From Boseongicola sp. SB0675_bin_26 (GTDB lineage Bacteria > Pseudomonadota > Alphaproteobacteria > Rhodobacterales > Rhodobacteraceae), in assembly GCA_009843725.1 (NCBI GenBank), contig VYCX01000466.1, forward strand, positions 1-6,113: a DNA stretch of 6,113 nt. Direction: 5' to 3'. The stretch's first letter is position 1. Each line of letters starts with the position of its first letter. Of the stretch, positions 1-5,691 are shown one piece after another. The position numbers and the translations under genes are program-made. The notes beneath the pieces are model-generated. The model worked only from the letters and a program-made list of their open reading frames with translations. It was not told the origin of the DNA and ran no database searches.

Positions 1-133
1 CCGCCAGCGCCGTCATCGAGGTGAAGGGAACCGTGCCGGGTGGTCCGGTCTCGGCAGTGAGTATGGCCTGTGCAGATGCCGTGCCTGCCAAGAGTCCAAG
101 CGCCAGTCCAGCGCCAACGATTTTCTTGATCAT
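1..133 (-). CDS. Exported protein, N-terminal part; possible TAXI-type TRAP transporter solute receptor
   Basis: The gene is cut by the left window edge, so only about 44 codons are visible. The ATG at 133 is preceded by a strong Shine-Dalgarno (GGGAGGA, 144-138) with correct spacing, which fixes the start. The protein begins with a classical Sec signal peptide: MIKK, a hydrophobic stretch rich in Ala, Leu and Gly, then a TASA cleavage site near residues 18-21 followed by Gln. The mature start reads AILTAETGPPGTVPF, which resembles the start of TAXI-family TRAP transporter receptors that bind small organic acids in the periplasm. That family call rests on a few residues; another periplasmic binding protein is possible. 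It is transcribed away from the rest of the window. The aromatic-acid operon nearby makes a carboxylate receptor plausible, but this is inference only. Confidence 0.6.
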   Translation of the reverse strand, partial: MIKKIVGAGLALGLLAGTASAQAILTAETGPPGTVPFTSMTALA

Positions 134-144
134 GATGTCCTCCC

Positions 145-156
145 AATTGATCAATT
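145..156. promoter_or_regulatory. Perfect 12-bp palindrome upstream of the exported-protein gene, possible operator
   Basis: AATTGATCAATT is a perfect palindrome ending one base upstream of the Shine-Dalgarno of the minus-strand gene that starts at 133. A further TTGATC follows at 157-162. The stretch is AT-rich in an otherwise GC-rich window. Its position would suit a repressor site or a 5' UTR element. No regulator is identified and the palindrome may be chance. Confidence 0.25.
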
Positions 157-270
157 TTGATCTGTCCAACTCGCAGACGGTCCCGCCCTTCAGAGCTTGA
201 CCCAAGAACTGAGTGGTCTCCCCGAATGTCGCGTCTCCCCGCCGACCGTGCACCAGACAGGGAGGGCCGC

Positions 271-435
271 ATGGATTGGAACGAGATCGCTCAGGAGCAG
301 TATAGACAACCGACGGACAGATTTGAAACCGATAAGGCAGACGAGGTGCGGGCATTGGTCGAACGGCTCTTTCCGGCGCCATCGGAGATTGGAGCCCGGC
401 GCGAGCCGGACATGCGGGAAGTCTTCAACGCAACC
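271..435 (+). pseudogene. IS5-family transposase, N-terminal remnant
   Basis: From the ATG at 271, preceded by GGAGGG at 261-266, the frame reads MDWNEIAQEQY, then TDRFETDKADEVRALVERLF and later PDMREVFNA. These match by memory the N-terminal helix-turn-helix region of IS5-family (IS427-like) transposases, which typically read TDEEWALIEPLLP and later DLREVVNAI. Several conserved positions are altered: the usual EEWALIEPLLP appears as EVRALVERLFP. Homology stops after about 55 residues at the NA near 430-435. The catalytic DDE domain is absent, so the product cannot be an active transposase. The frame then continues into a different transposon protein. I could not identify terminal inverted repeats or a target duplication. 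The element is best read as an old deletion remnant. Confidence 0.65.
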
Positions 436-441
436 GGTCCA

Positions 442-573
442 TGCCCGGGACGGGATGCCAGTGGCGGGAACCGACGGTCGATGTCCTTGGGTGCGCACGA
501 CTTTGCCTGCGGTGGTTGCGGATTGGTGACAAACCGTGACATCAACGCGGCACGGAACATTCTCCGTTGCGGC
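442..573 (+). pseudogene. TnpB/OrfB (IS200/IS605 family), C-terminal zinc-ribbon remnant
   Basis: In the same frame as the IS5 remnant, the translation reads CPGRDASGGNRRS and then FACGGCGLVTNRDINAARNI. The second string is the hallmark C-terminus of TnpB/OrfB proteins: the second CxxC knuckle of the zinc ribbon, followed by the RuvC-III Asp within the D-[IV]-NAARNIL motif. The first knuckle is damaged, with CPGR where CPxC is expected, and everything upstream (RuvC-I and RuvC-II) is missing. Only about 44 residues survive, so no nuclease activity is possible. After NILRCG the frame stays open to 891, but that part has no recognisable motif and runs over the start of the next gene, so I end the remnant near 573. 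IS200/IS605 elements encode their guide RNA at the tnpB 3' end, so a fossil of that RNA could lie just downstream, although nothing visible shows it. Confidence 0.7.
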
Positions 574-773
574 GTCGTGACGCCAGGGCGGCAAGCCGGC
601 TCGTCGAGTCGTCCCGGCGCGTCCGAGGATGTCCGGCGTTCACGTGTCGCCGGGTTGCCGGGGCGGGACGGGGAACGGCACGCGGCTGGACAGGACGTTC
701 AGTCAAGCATGCATGGTCCTATGGGACGCGGCAACGCAAGCCGAGGACCTTGGGGGCCTTGGAAGGAGCCAAC
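574..773. other. Non-coding spacer between the transposon remnants and the small ABM-like gene
   Basis: No gene is supported here. Plus-strand frames are open because of high GC, but the translations are Arg/Gly/Ser-rich with no family motif. The stretch ends with the Shine-Dalgarno GGAAGGAG (761-768) of the next gene. It must hold that gene's promoter unless the gene is read from further upstream; I could not pick out convincing -35 and -10 boxes. It may also include decayed 3' sequence of the TnpB element. Confidence 0.4.
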
Positions 774-1073
774 ATGTTTATTCGCCGCACGACTTACAGG
801 ATGGCACCTGAACTCGACACGGAAGACGGCCAGGCGGACTTCGAACGGAAAATGCGCGCGGCCATTCGGCCTGACGACATCGATGGCCTGATCAATACCT
901 CCCACGTGCCCAACGAGGACGGCACGTGGTCGGTTGTCGCGATTTGGCGAAGTGAAGAGCAGGCCAGGATTGCGACGCCCGGCATTCGGGCGGTCTGGAA
1001 GGATCTTTCGTCGAGACTTGCCGGGCCGCCGCAAATCGAGGCAGGCGGCGTGCTCCTGGAAGAGTCCTACTGA
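774..1073 (+). CDS. Small dimeric alpha/beta-barrel (ABM-like) protein of unknown function
   Basis: The product has 99 residues and starts at the ATG at 774, which has a strong Shine-Dalgarno (GGAAGGAG) five bases upstream. Longer starts in this frame give low-complexity Arg-rich extensions and are rejected. The pattern suggests a ferredoxin-like fold of the dimeric alpha/beta-barrel superfamily: a first strand (MFIRRTTYRM), an amphipathic helix (about 18-31), a second strand ending in a His (INTSHVP, 40-46), a third strand with Trp residues (GTWSVVAIWRS, 50-60), a helix beginning EEQARIATP, and a last strand (GGVLLEE). Such proteins include small monooxygenases, heme-binding and isomerase-like enzymes, but no catalytic signature is evident, so no reaction can be assigned. 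It is the only intact plus-strand gene and converges on ligI. It is cytoplasmic, with no signal peptide or membrane segment. Confidence 0.75.
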   Translation: MFIRRTTYRMAPELDTEDGQADFERKMRAAIRPDDIDGLINTSHVPNEDGTWSVVAIWRSEEQARIATPGIRAVWKDLSSRLAGPPQIEAGGVLLEESY

Positions 1074-1111
1074 CAGATTCGCAGGTGCGGGACTGCCTGC
1101 CTCGCGAAACC

Positions 1112-1126
1112 GGTTGCCGCGCAACC
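1112..1126. terminator. Short perfect stem-loop between convergent genes, possible terminator
   Basis: GGTTGC-CGC-GCAACC forms a 6-bp perfect stem with a 3-nt loop in the 96-bp gap between the convergent stops at 1073 and 1170. A weaker GCAGG/CCTGC pair lies at 1081-1100. Neither strand has a good T-tract after the stem; the minus strand has only GGTTTCG. A bidirectional or Rho-assisted terminator is plausible from position alone. Confidence 0.35.
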
Positions 1127-1169
1127 TGGCCGGGAAGCCGTCGCGCCTGGCGGCGGAGCGTTCACGGCC

Positions 1170-2054
1170 TCAAGACCAGTAGAGCCGCATTGGATTGGTC
1201 ACGAGCAGCTTCTCCTGCTGCAGGTCGGTGCGTGCGATCCGGGGAATGTAATCAACCAGCGCCCCGTCATCCGGCATATGAGACTTCATGTTGGGATGGG
1301 GCCAGTCGGTGCCCCACAACACCCGGTCCTCGAACTGATTCACGATTTCCCGGCAATAGGGAACGACATCTTCATAAGGCGGACCGGAAACCGTCAGCCG
1401 TTCGGGGCACGTGACCTTGGTCCAGATGTTCTCGTTCGTCGCCATCAGCCGGATGAAGCGCTCGAAATCGGGATGATCGACACCCCTGGTCACGTCCGGT
1501 CGTCCCATGTGATCAACAACCACGATGCCCGGCAGCCGCCTGAGGAACGGCTCAAGCTCTTCCAGGTCAGCAGCCTCAAAGTAGACGACGATCGACCAGC
1601 GGAATTCCTGGATCTTCTCGGCGATGCCGACGAACACCTCCTTGGGAGTGGCATCCACAAGGCGCTTGACGAAGTTGAAGCGAACGCCGCGCACGCCCGC
1701 CTCATGCATGTCCGCCAACGCCTCGCGCGAAATGTCGGCGCCAACGCTCGCGACACCGCGCGCCAGATCACCGGCAGCGCGACAGGCGTCGACCATCGCG
1801 CTGTTGTCCTTGCCGTGACACGTCGCCTGCACAATGACATTGCGGGCAAACCCAAGATGATCGCGCAGCGCGAAGAGCTTGTCCTTGCCCGCATTGCACG
1901 GCGTGTACTTGCGCTCCGGCGCATAGGGGAATTCGGGCGACGGGCCAAAGACATGGCAATGCGCATCCACGGCCCCCTCTGGAAGAACAAAGTCCGGTTT
2001 CTTCGGATCCGGATGAAAGGCCAGCCAGTCGGCGTCCATCTTCTGCTCGGTCAT
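1170..2054 (-). CDS. ligI: 2-pyrone-4,6-dicarboxylate (PDC) hydrolase, amidohydrolase superfamily
   Basis: The product has 294 residues, the usual length for LigI. LigI hydrolyses the lactone 2-pyrone-4,6-dicarboxylate to 4-oxalomesaconate in the protocatechuate 4,5-cleavage pathway, in the cytoplasm. Visible features are the amidohydrolase HxH on strand 1 (VDAHCH, His32 and His34), ATCHGKDNSAMVDACRAAG (77-95), GVRGVRFNF (120-128), VVDHMGRPD with His182, and the C-terminal WGTDWPHP with the catalytic Asp250. These match the His/His/His/Asp active-site set known for LigI, which works without a tightly bound metal. The ATG overlaps the stop of the upstream tautomerase gene as ATGA (2051-2054), indicating translational coupling as the last gene of the operon. 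Related amidohydrolases such as 4-sulfomuconolactone hydrolase or galactarolactone isomerase are alternatives, but the three neighbours act on the product of LigI. Confidence 0.9.
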   Translation of the reverse strand: MTEQKMDADWLAFHPDPKKPDFVLPEGAVDAHCHVFGPSPEFPYAPERKYTPCNAGKDKLFALRDHLGFARNVIVQATCHGKDNSAMVDACRAAGDLARGVASVGADISREALADMHEAGVRGVRFNFVKRLVDATPKEVFVGIAEKIQEFRWSIVVYFEAADLEELEPFLRRLPGIVVVDHMGRPDVTRGVDHPDFERFIRLMATNENIWTKVTCPERLTVSGPPYEDVVPYCREIVNQFEDRVLWGTDWPHPNMKSHMPDDGALVDYIPRIARTDLQQEKLLVTNPMRLYWS

Positions 2055-3106
2055 GCGAAAATCTCGCCATCCATCAATTTGCGTGCGGTGCGCAGGATCG
2101 CGGCTTCCTTCACGGCGCCCGCCTGGTCCAGGGTCGCAACGACCGTCATCTCGCCGGTCGGGTGTTCGACCGACAGGTTGCGTTCCGGCCCCGTGCCGCG
2201 ATCCGCCAGGTCATGGGCGGGTGATCCCGGCGTCAGGCAGGCGGTCGCCACACTGACGGCGCCGAGCACGCCAATGGCCTTGTGGCATCGGTGCGGGATA
2301 AAGGTGCGCGTGCCGATTGCGCCACCGTTCGTCGGCGGGCTGACCATGGTCATCTTCGGGACGGACTTGTCGGCTACGTCGCCGAGGTTCATCACTGGCC
2401 CGCATGCAAGGCGGATCGCCTCAAGTTTCCTGCGCAGCGCAGCGCTTGCCTCCAGCTCTTCCGGCGCCTCTTCTCCGGTGACGCCCATTGCGCTGGCACG
2501 CATCACCACGCAGGGCATGCCATTGTCGATCATGGTCACTTCAACGCCTTCGACGACGTCCGCGGCATTCCCGGTTGGCAGCAAGGCGCCGCAAGAGGAT
2601 CCTGCCGTGTCCTTGAACGTCAGCGGCACCGCCGCGGCCCTGCCGGGAACGCCGTCAATCCTGGCCTCGCCCCCATACGCAGCCTTGCCACATGGCGTTG
2701 CCACGCGCGCAACCGCGATCTGGCCGGTGTTTTCCATGTAGATCGTGACGGGCGTCTCGCCATCCCTGGCCGGAACCAATCCCCGCTCGATCGCGAAGGC
2801 CCCCACGCCCGCCAGGATGTTCCCGCAGTTCTGGGCATCGGTGACAAGGGGCTGGTCCACGAAGACTTGCAGGAACAGATAGTCGACATCCACGCCTTCG
2901 CGGGCGGACTTCGCGACAACCGCAACCTTCGAGGTCAGGGGGTCCGCGCCGCCCATCCCGTCAATCTGGCGGACATCGGGCGAGCCCATGGCGCGCAAGA
3001 GGAATGCATCGCGCGCAGCCGCGTCGCCTGGCAAGTCCTCGGCCAGAAAGTACCCGCCCTTGGACGTCCCGCCGCGCATCCACATGCAGCGGGTCCCGTC
3101 AGACAT
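2051..3106 (-). CDS. ligU: 4-oxalomesaconate tautomerase, PrpF family
   Basis: The product has 351 residues and belongs to the PrpF/AcnD-accessory isomerase family with a diaminopimelate-epimerase-like fold. Family markers are [10 protein letters not shown] (11-20), [17 protein letters not shown] (48-64), [12 protein letters not shown] (91-102), and [14 protein letters not shown] near residues 265-280. Lys66 and Cys94 sit where the catalytic Lys and Cys of LigU are expected. The enzyme moves the double bond of 4-oxalomesaconate between tautomers so that the hydratase can act; the Pseudomonas counterpart is GalD. PrpF itself works in the 2-methylcitrate cycle, but no prpC or acnD lies nearby, whereas aldolase, hydratase and PDC hydrolase flank it. 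The start at 3106 overlaps the aldolase stop by 8 nt, with GAAGGG about 9 nt upstream as ribosome binding site. Its 3' end overlaps ligI by 4 nt. Confidence 0.88.
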   Translation of the reverse strand: MSDGTRCMWMRGGTSKGGYFLAEDLPGDAAARDAFLLRAMGSPDVRQIDGMGGADPLTSKVAVVAKSAREGVDVDYLFLQVFVDQPLVTDAQNCGNILAGVGAFAIERGLVPARDGETPVTIYMENTGQIAVARVATPCGKAAYGGEARIDGVPGRAAAVPLTFKDTAGSSCGALLPTGNAADVVEGVEVTMIDNGMPCVVMRASAMGVTGEEAPEELEASAALRRKLEAIRLACGPVMNLGDVADKSVPKMTMVSPPTNGGAIGTRTFIPHRCHKAIGVLGAVSVATACLTPGSPAHDLADRGTGPERNLSVEHPTGEMTVVATLDQAGAVKEAAILRTARKLMDGEIFA

Positions 3107-3791
3107 ATTTCAGGCCCTTCTCGGCCAGCCGTTCGCGCATGTTGTAGATGTCGAGGCCGAACTCGCCTGCCTCGAACCTGGCACGTTTCGCGCCCTCGTT
3201 GGCTTCGCGCGCCCGCGCTTTCTCCAGCACCTCTGCGGCTTCGTCGCGGCGGACAATGCAGACACCATCATCATCGGCCACGACGACATCGCCGGGATTG
3301 ACCAGCGCCTCTGCGCAAACCACAGGCACGTTGACCGAGCCGAGCGATTCCTTGATCGTGCCCTGGGCATGCACGGCCCTGGACCAGACCGGAAATGCCA
3401 TCTCGGTGAGGTCATGGACATCGCGCACACCCGCGTCGATGACCAGCCCGCGGCAACCGCGCGCCTTGGCGGACGTTGCCAGAAGATCGCCGAAATATCC
3501 GGCATTTGACGGCGTGATCGTGCCCAGGAGCATCACGTCGCCAGGCTGGAGCTGTTCAATCGCGACATGGATCATCCAGTTGTCGCAAGGCGGTGCAAGG
3601 ATGGTTACGGCAGAGCCGGCAATGCGGGCCCCGGGGTAGATGGGCCTCATGCAGTCGGCCAGCAGGCCCTTGCGGCCCTGCGCTTCGTGAACGGTGGCAA
3701 CCCCGCAATCCGCCAGGCCGTCGACAATCTCCTGATCGGCGCGTTGAATGTTCTGGACGACGACGCCCGTGGTTCCTGCCTGATAGGTCAT
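3099..3791 (-). CDS. ligK: 4-carboxy-4-hydroxy-2-oxoadipate aldolase, RraA-like family
   Basis: The product has 230 residues, the standard size for HMG/CHA aldolases. It cleaves 4-carboxy-4-hydroxy-2-oxoadipate to pyruvate and oxaloacetate, and family members usually also decarboxylate oxaloacetate. This is the final step of the protocatechuate 4,5-cleavage and gallate routes (GalC in Pseudomonas). Key motifs are [16 protein letters not shown] (29-44), [16 protein letters not shown] (65-80), and the metal-dependent class II signature D102-x20-R123-D124 within [15 protein letters not shown]. The numbers agree with the catalytic Arg123/Asp124 known from the Pseudomonas enzyme. [15 protein letters not shown] (163-177) is typical of RraA-like folds. 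RraA, the RNase E regulator, is smaller and would not sit in this operon. The start overlaps the galB stop as ATGA (3788-3791). Confidence 0.92.
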   Translation of the reverse strand: MTYQAGTTGVVVQNIQRADQEIVDGLADCGVATVHEAQGRKGLLADCMRPIYPGARIAGSAVTILAPPCDNWMIHVAIEQLQPGDVMLLGTITPSNAGYFGDLLATSAKARGCRGLVIDAGVRDVHDLTEMAFPVWSRAVHAQGTIKESLGSVNVPVVCAEALVNPGDVVVADDDGVCIVRRDEAAEVLEKARAREANEGAKRARFEAGEFGLDIYNMRERLAEKGLKYV

Positions 3792-4525
3792 TCCAGTTCA
3801 TCCACCGTGCGCGGGAAAACCGTCTCGAACCCTTCGGCATACTTCGCCGCACGTCCCCCTGCCTGGCCGCCGGAATTGCGGCGGAAGTGGTTGGCGCGGT
3901 TCTCGGCCACGTTCTTGTAGAAGTTCCACAGGTGCTCCTGGCCATGCATGCACTGGATCGCGGCCCACTTCCTGTCCCAGAAGTCCGTGATGTCGAGAAA
4001 GGTCGTGGGTTTCCATTCCATCTGCTCGGTCTGGTGTGGCTCGAAGAGATACAGTTGAGGCGCACCAAGGACCCCTTCGCCGGGATTGTGACCCCAGGCC
4101 TGCGCGATCATCCGGCATTCAAGCGCAAATTGCGTCGTGTTCATGTGGTCGGTGTTGTAAGGGTCCCATTTCGAATGGGACATCATGAAGCTGGGCTGCA
4201 CCTCCCGGATGACGTCCACCATGCGATCTTGCGTTTCGCGCCCCAGGTCGAGCGGATAGTCCCCCACATCGAAGAACCGAATGTCATTCACGCCGAGGGC
4301 GGCGGCAGCGCTTTCCGCCTCTGTCCGGCGAGCGGCCTTCACCTTGTCCAGGGTCATGCCCTCCTGCTTCCAGAGCTTCGCGCTCTCCCCGCGCTCTCCG
4401 TAGGAGAGGCACACAACGGTGACCTCGTAGCCTTTGGCCTGATGCAGCGCGATGGCCCCGCCGGCGCGCCACACGAAATCCGCTGAGTGAGCGCTGATCA
4501 CCAGCGCGGTCTTCCTTTCGGACAT
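3788..4525 (-). CDS. galB: 4-oxalomesaconate hydratase, PIG-L/LmbE-like family
   Basis: The product has 245 residues from the ATG at 4525, which has GAGGGG seven bases upstream. A longer in-frame start at 4582 adds 19 residues (MSLATVCPGRPGP...) before the conserved core and is rejected. The protein begins [20 protein letters not shown], the PIG-L Zn-binding H-x2-D loop (His13, Asp16), with AHSAD replacing the AHPDD of deacetylases. [15 protein letters not shown] (116-130) contains His117 and Asp126-His127, the latter a probable metal ligand. GalB of Pseudomonas putida is the known PIG-L-type hydratase that converts 4-oxalomesaconate to 4-carboxy-4-hydroxy-2-oxoadipate, a role filled in sphingomonads by the unrelated amidohydrolase LigJ. 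It is the first gene of the operon. A sugar or mycothiol-type deacetylase is unlikely given the context. Confidence 0.88.
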   Translation of the reverse strand: MSERKTALVISAHSADFVWRAGGAIALHQAKGYEVTVVCLSYGERGESAKLWKQEGMTLDKVKAARRTEAESAAAALGVNDIRFFDVGDYPLDLGRETQDRMVDVIREVQPSFMMSHSKWDPYNTDHMNTTQFALECRMIAQAWGHNPGEGVLGAPQLYLFEPHQTEQMEWKPTTFLDITDFWDRKWAAIQCMHGQEHLWNFYKNVAENRANHFRRNSGGQAGGRAAKYAEGFETVFPRTVDELE

Positions 4526-4602
4526 GACAGTGCCCCTCTGGGTTGGTCCTGGTCGGCCCGGACAGACTGTCGCAAGTGACATTGAGATGGAAGGGGAATC
4601 GC

Positions 4603-4639
4603 GCCTCGGGCTGAAACGCGGCGCGTTCCAGCCCGAGGC
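4603..4639. terminator. Long near-perfect hairpin upstream of the galB operon
   Basis: GCCTCGGGCTGAAACGCG (4603-4620) is followed after one base by the reverse complement CGCGTTCCAGCCCGAGGC (4622-4639). The only mismatch is A4614 opposite C4628. Allowing a 3-nt loop, 16 of 17 positions pair. It lies between the SDR gene stop (4795) and galB start (4525), both minus strand. On the minus strand it is followed by GATTCCCCTTCC, with no true T-tract. Likely roles are terminator of the upstream transcription unit, a stabilising 3' end structure, or a 5' leader element of the operon. The arms are too long for a chance palindrome. Confidence 0.55.
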
Positions 4640-4760
4640 TGCCAGCGCAAGCGCCTCGCCGTGCAGATGCGTCAGGGCGCGCAGGTTGCCGTGCGTGCGG
4701 GATCAGCGGGACCGCGACTTGCGCAGATGCCGGCACCGGAACAAGTCTGGCAGTGCCCTG

Positions 4761-4784
4761 GGTGGCCGACGGGCTCGTCGCACC
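4761..4784 (-). terminator. Stem-loop just after the SDR gene stop, possible terminator
   Basis: GGTG, a 2-nt bulge (GC), CGACG, loop GGCT, CGTCG and CACC form a 9-bp interrupted stem starting 10 nt after the stop codon of the minus-strand gene ending at 4795. No T-tract follows on the minus strand. The position fits a transcript end or a Rho-dependent 3' structure. The rest of 4640-4794 shows no gene. Confidence 0.35.
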
Positions 4785-4794
4785 TTCCTCGTGT

Positions 4795-5661
4795 TCAGCA
4801 TGCGTTCGGCGAGTCCGCGTCTGCCTCGGCGTCCAGCAGGGCTGCGAGTCCGGACCTGTAGTCGGGATACTTGAGGGTGACGCCGAGCTCGTCCTTGATC
4901 CGGTTGTTCCGCACACGCTTCGACTCGGCGTAGAAGCTCCTTGCCATGGGCGAGACTTCGGCGGAGTCCAGGCCGACGGCGGGCGGCACAGGAACCCCCA
5001 GCAGCCGGGCGGCGTGCTCGATTACGTCGTCCGGCCGTGACGGCTCGTCGTCACAGACATTGTAGATCGCTCCCGGATTGGGTCGCTCGATCGATGCCGC
5101 GAGCACTGCCGCGATGTCCTCGACATGGATCCGGCTGAAGACCTGCCCCTTCTTGACGATCCGCCGTGCGGTGCCGCGTCGGACCTTTTCCAGGGGGCCT
5201 CGGCCAGGCCCGTAGATTCCGGCAAGCCGGAAAATGTGCAATGGCAGTCCGAGCGCTGCCCAGGCCGATTCCGCCCTTGCCCGGGCCTTTCCGCGCTCGG
5301 TGGTTGGCGCGAGCGGCGTGGTTTCGTCGACCCAGCTTCCCTTGTGGTCGCCGTACACGGCTGTCGTGGACAGGTATCCTGCCCACTTCAAGTGCCGTGC
5401 TGCGCCGATCTGGTCGCCTGCCAGTTCGAGCACCGGGTCGCCGGACTCGACCGGCGCAACCGAAACAAGGAGATGCGTCGCTTCCGCAAGAGGGAGCGGT
5501 CCGCCCGGCCATCTGAGGGCGTCCACCCCTTCGCCGCGAAGCGCCTCGGCCTTCTCCACGCTTCGCGTGGTGCCGATGACTCGCCATCCGCTGCCAAGCA
5601 GCAGCCGCGCAAGGGCCCGTGCCGAGAATCCGTGCCCGATGGAAAGAAGCGTGTTCTTCAT
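4795..5661 (-). CDS. YeeZ-like atypical extended SDR / NAD(P)-dependent epimerase family protein
   Basis: The product has 288 residues, normal for YeeZ-like proteins. The N-terminal Rossmann fold reads TLLSIGHGFSARALARLL, with GxGxxxxxLA (Gly9, Gly11) for dinucleotide binding. TTRS at 31-34 suggests discrimination between cofactors. LSTTAVYGDHKGSWVDE (97-113) contains the Y-x3-K pair (Tyr103, Lys107) of SDR active sites. FRLAGIYGPGRGPLEKVRRG (144-163) and SRIHVEDIAAVL (176-187) are typical of this subgroup. The substrate is unknown; YeeZ homologues have no firmly established reaction. No signal peptide or membrane segment is seen. The ATG at 5661 lies 30 nt after the stop of the upstream hydroxylase-family gene, so the two are probably co-transcribed, although the ribosome binding site is weak. 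The last residues (DAEADADSPNAC) are a variable acidic tail. Confidence 0.85.
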   Translation of the reverse strand: MKNTLLSIGHGFSARALARLLLGSGWRVIGTTRSVEKAEALRGEGVDALRWPGGPLPLAEATHLLVSVAPVESGDPVLELAGDQIGAARHLKWAGYLSTTAVYGDHKGSWVDETTPLAPTTERGKARARAESAWAALGLPLHIFRLAGIYGPGRGPLEKVRRGTARRIVKKGQVFSRIHVEDIAAVLAASIERPNPGAIYNVCDDEPSRPDDVIEHAARLLGVPVPPAVGLDSAEVSPMARSFYAESKRVRNNRIKDELGVTLKYPDYRSGLAALLDAEADADSPNAC

Positions 5662-5691
5662 CCGGTCAGGATGGATCGATTCCGGCCGGGA

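Larger units (their letters stand above)
1170..4525 (-). other. Lower protocatechuate 4,5-cleavage / gallate pathway operon (galB-ligK-ligU-ligI)
   Basis: Four minus-strand genes overlap by 4, 8 and 4 nt and encode consecutive or adjoining steps from 2-pyrone-4,6-dicarboxylate to pyruvate and oxaloacetate. The overlaps imply one polycistronic message with coupled translation. The nearest upstream gene on the same strand ends 269 nt away across two stem-loops, so a promoter probably lies within 4526-4602. I could not pick out clear -35 and -10 boxes or a LysR-type site there. No regulator gene is in the window. Ring-cleavage genes (ligAB, galA) and the dehydrogenase ligC are not in the window. 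Confidence 0.85.

Noticed and set aside
574..891. Continuation of the chimeric transposon frame past the TnpB motif to 891
   Set aside because: No motif follows NILRCG, and the frame runs over the start of the 774-1073 gene, which has its own strong ribosome binding site. Openness is explained by high GC.
1278..2741. A 487-codon open frame on the plus strand opposite ligI and ligU
   Set aside because: It is antisense to two well-supported genes, its translation has no family motifs, and long open antisense frames are common in GC-rich coding DNA.
2051..3106. PrpF of the 2-methylcitrate cycle
   Set aside because: The fold family is right, but no prpC or acnD is present and all three operon neighbours act on 4-oxalomesaconate or its products.
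2282..4486. Further long plus-strand frames (2282-3301, 2988-3509, 3593-4486) opposite ligU, ligK and galB
   Set aside because: They mirror the minus-strand genes, are rich in Arg, Ala and Pro, and lack recognisable domains or good start sites.
4526..4582. Longer start for galB adding 19 residues
   Set aside because: The extension (MSLATVCPGRPGP...) resembles translated leader and lies before the conserved [11 protein letters not shown] core; the ATG at 4525 has a good Shine-Dalgarno.
4640..4794. Possible small gene or RNA in the gap after the SDR gene
   Set aside because: Open frames here have no ribosome binding site or motif on either strand, and apart from the stem-loop at 4761-4784 I see no tRNA or other RNA pattern.
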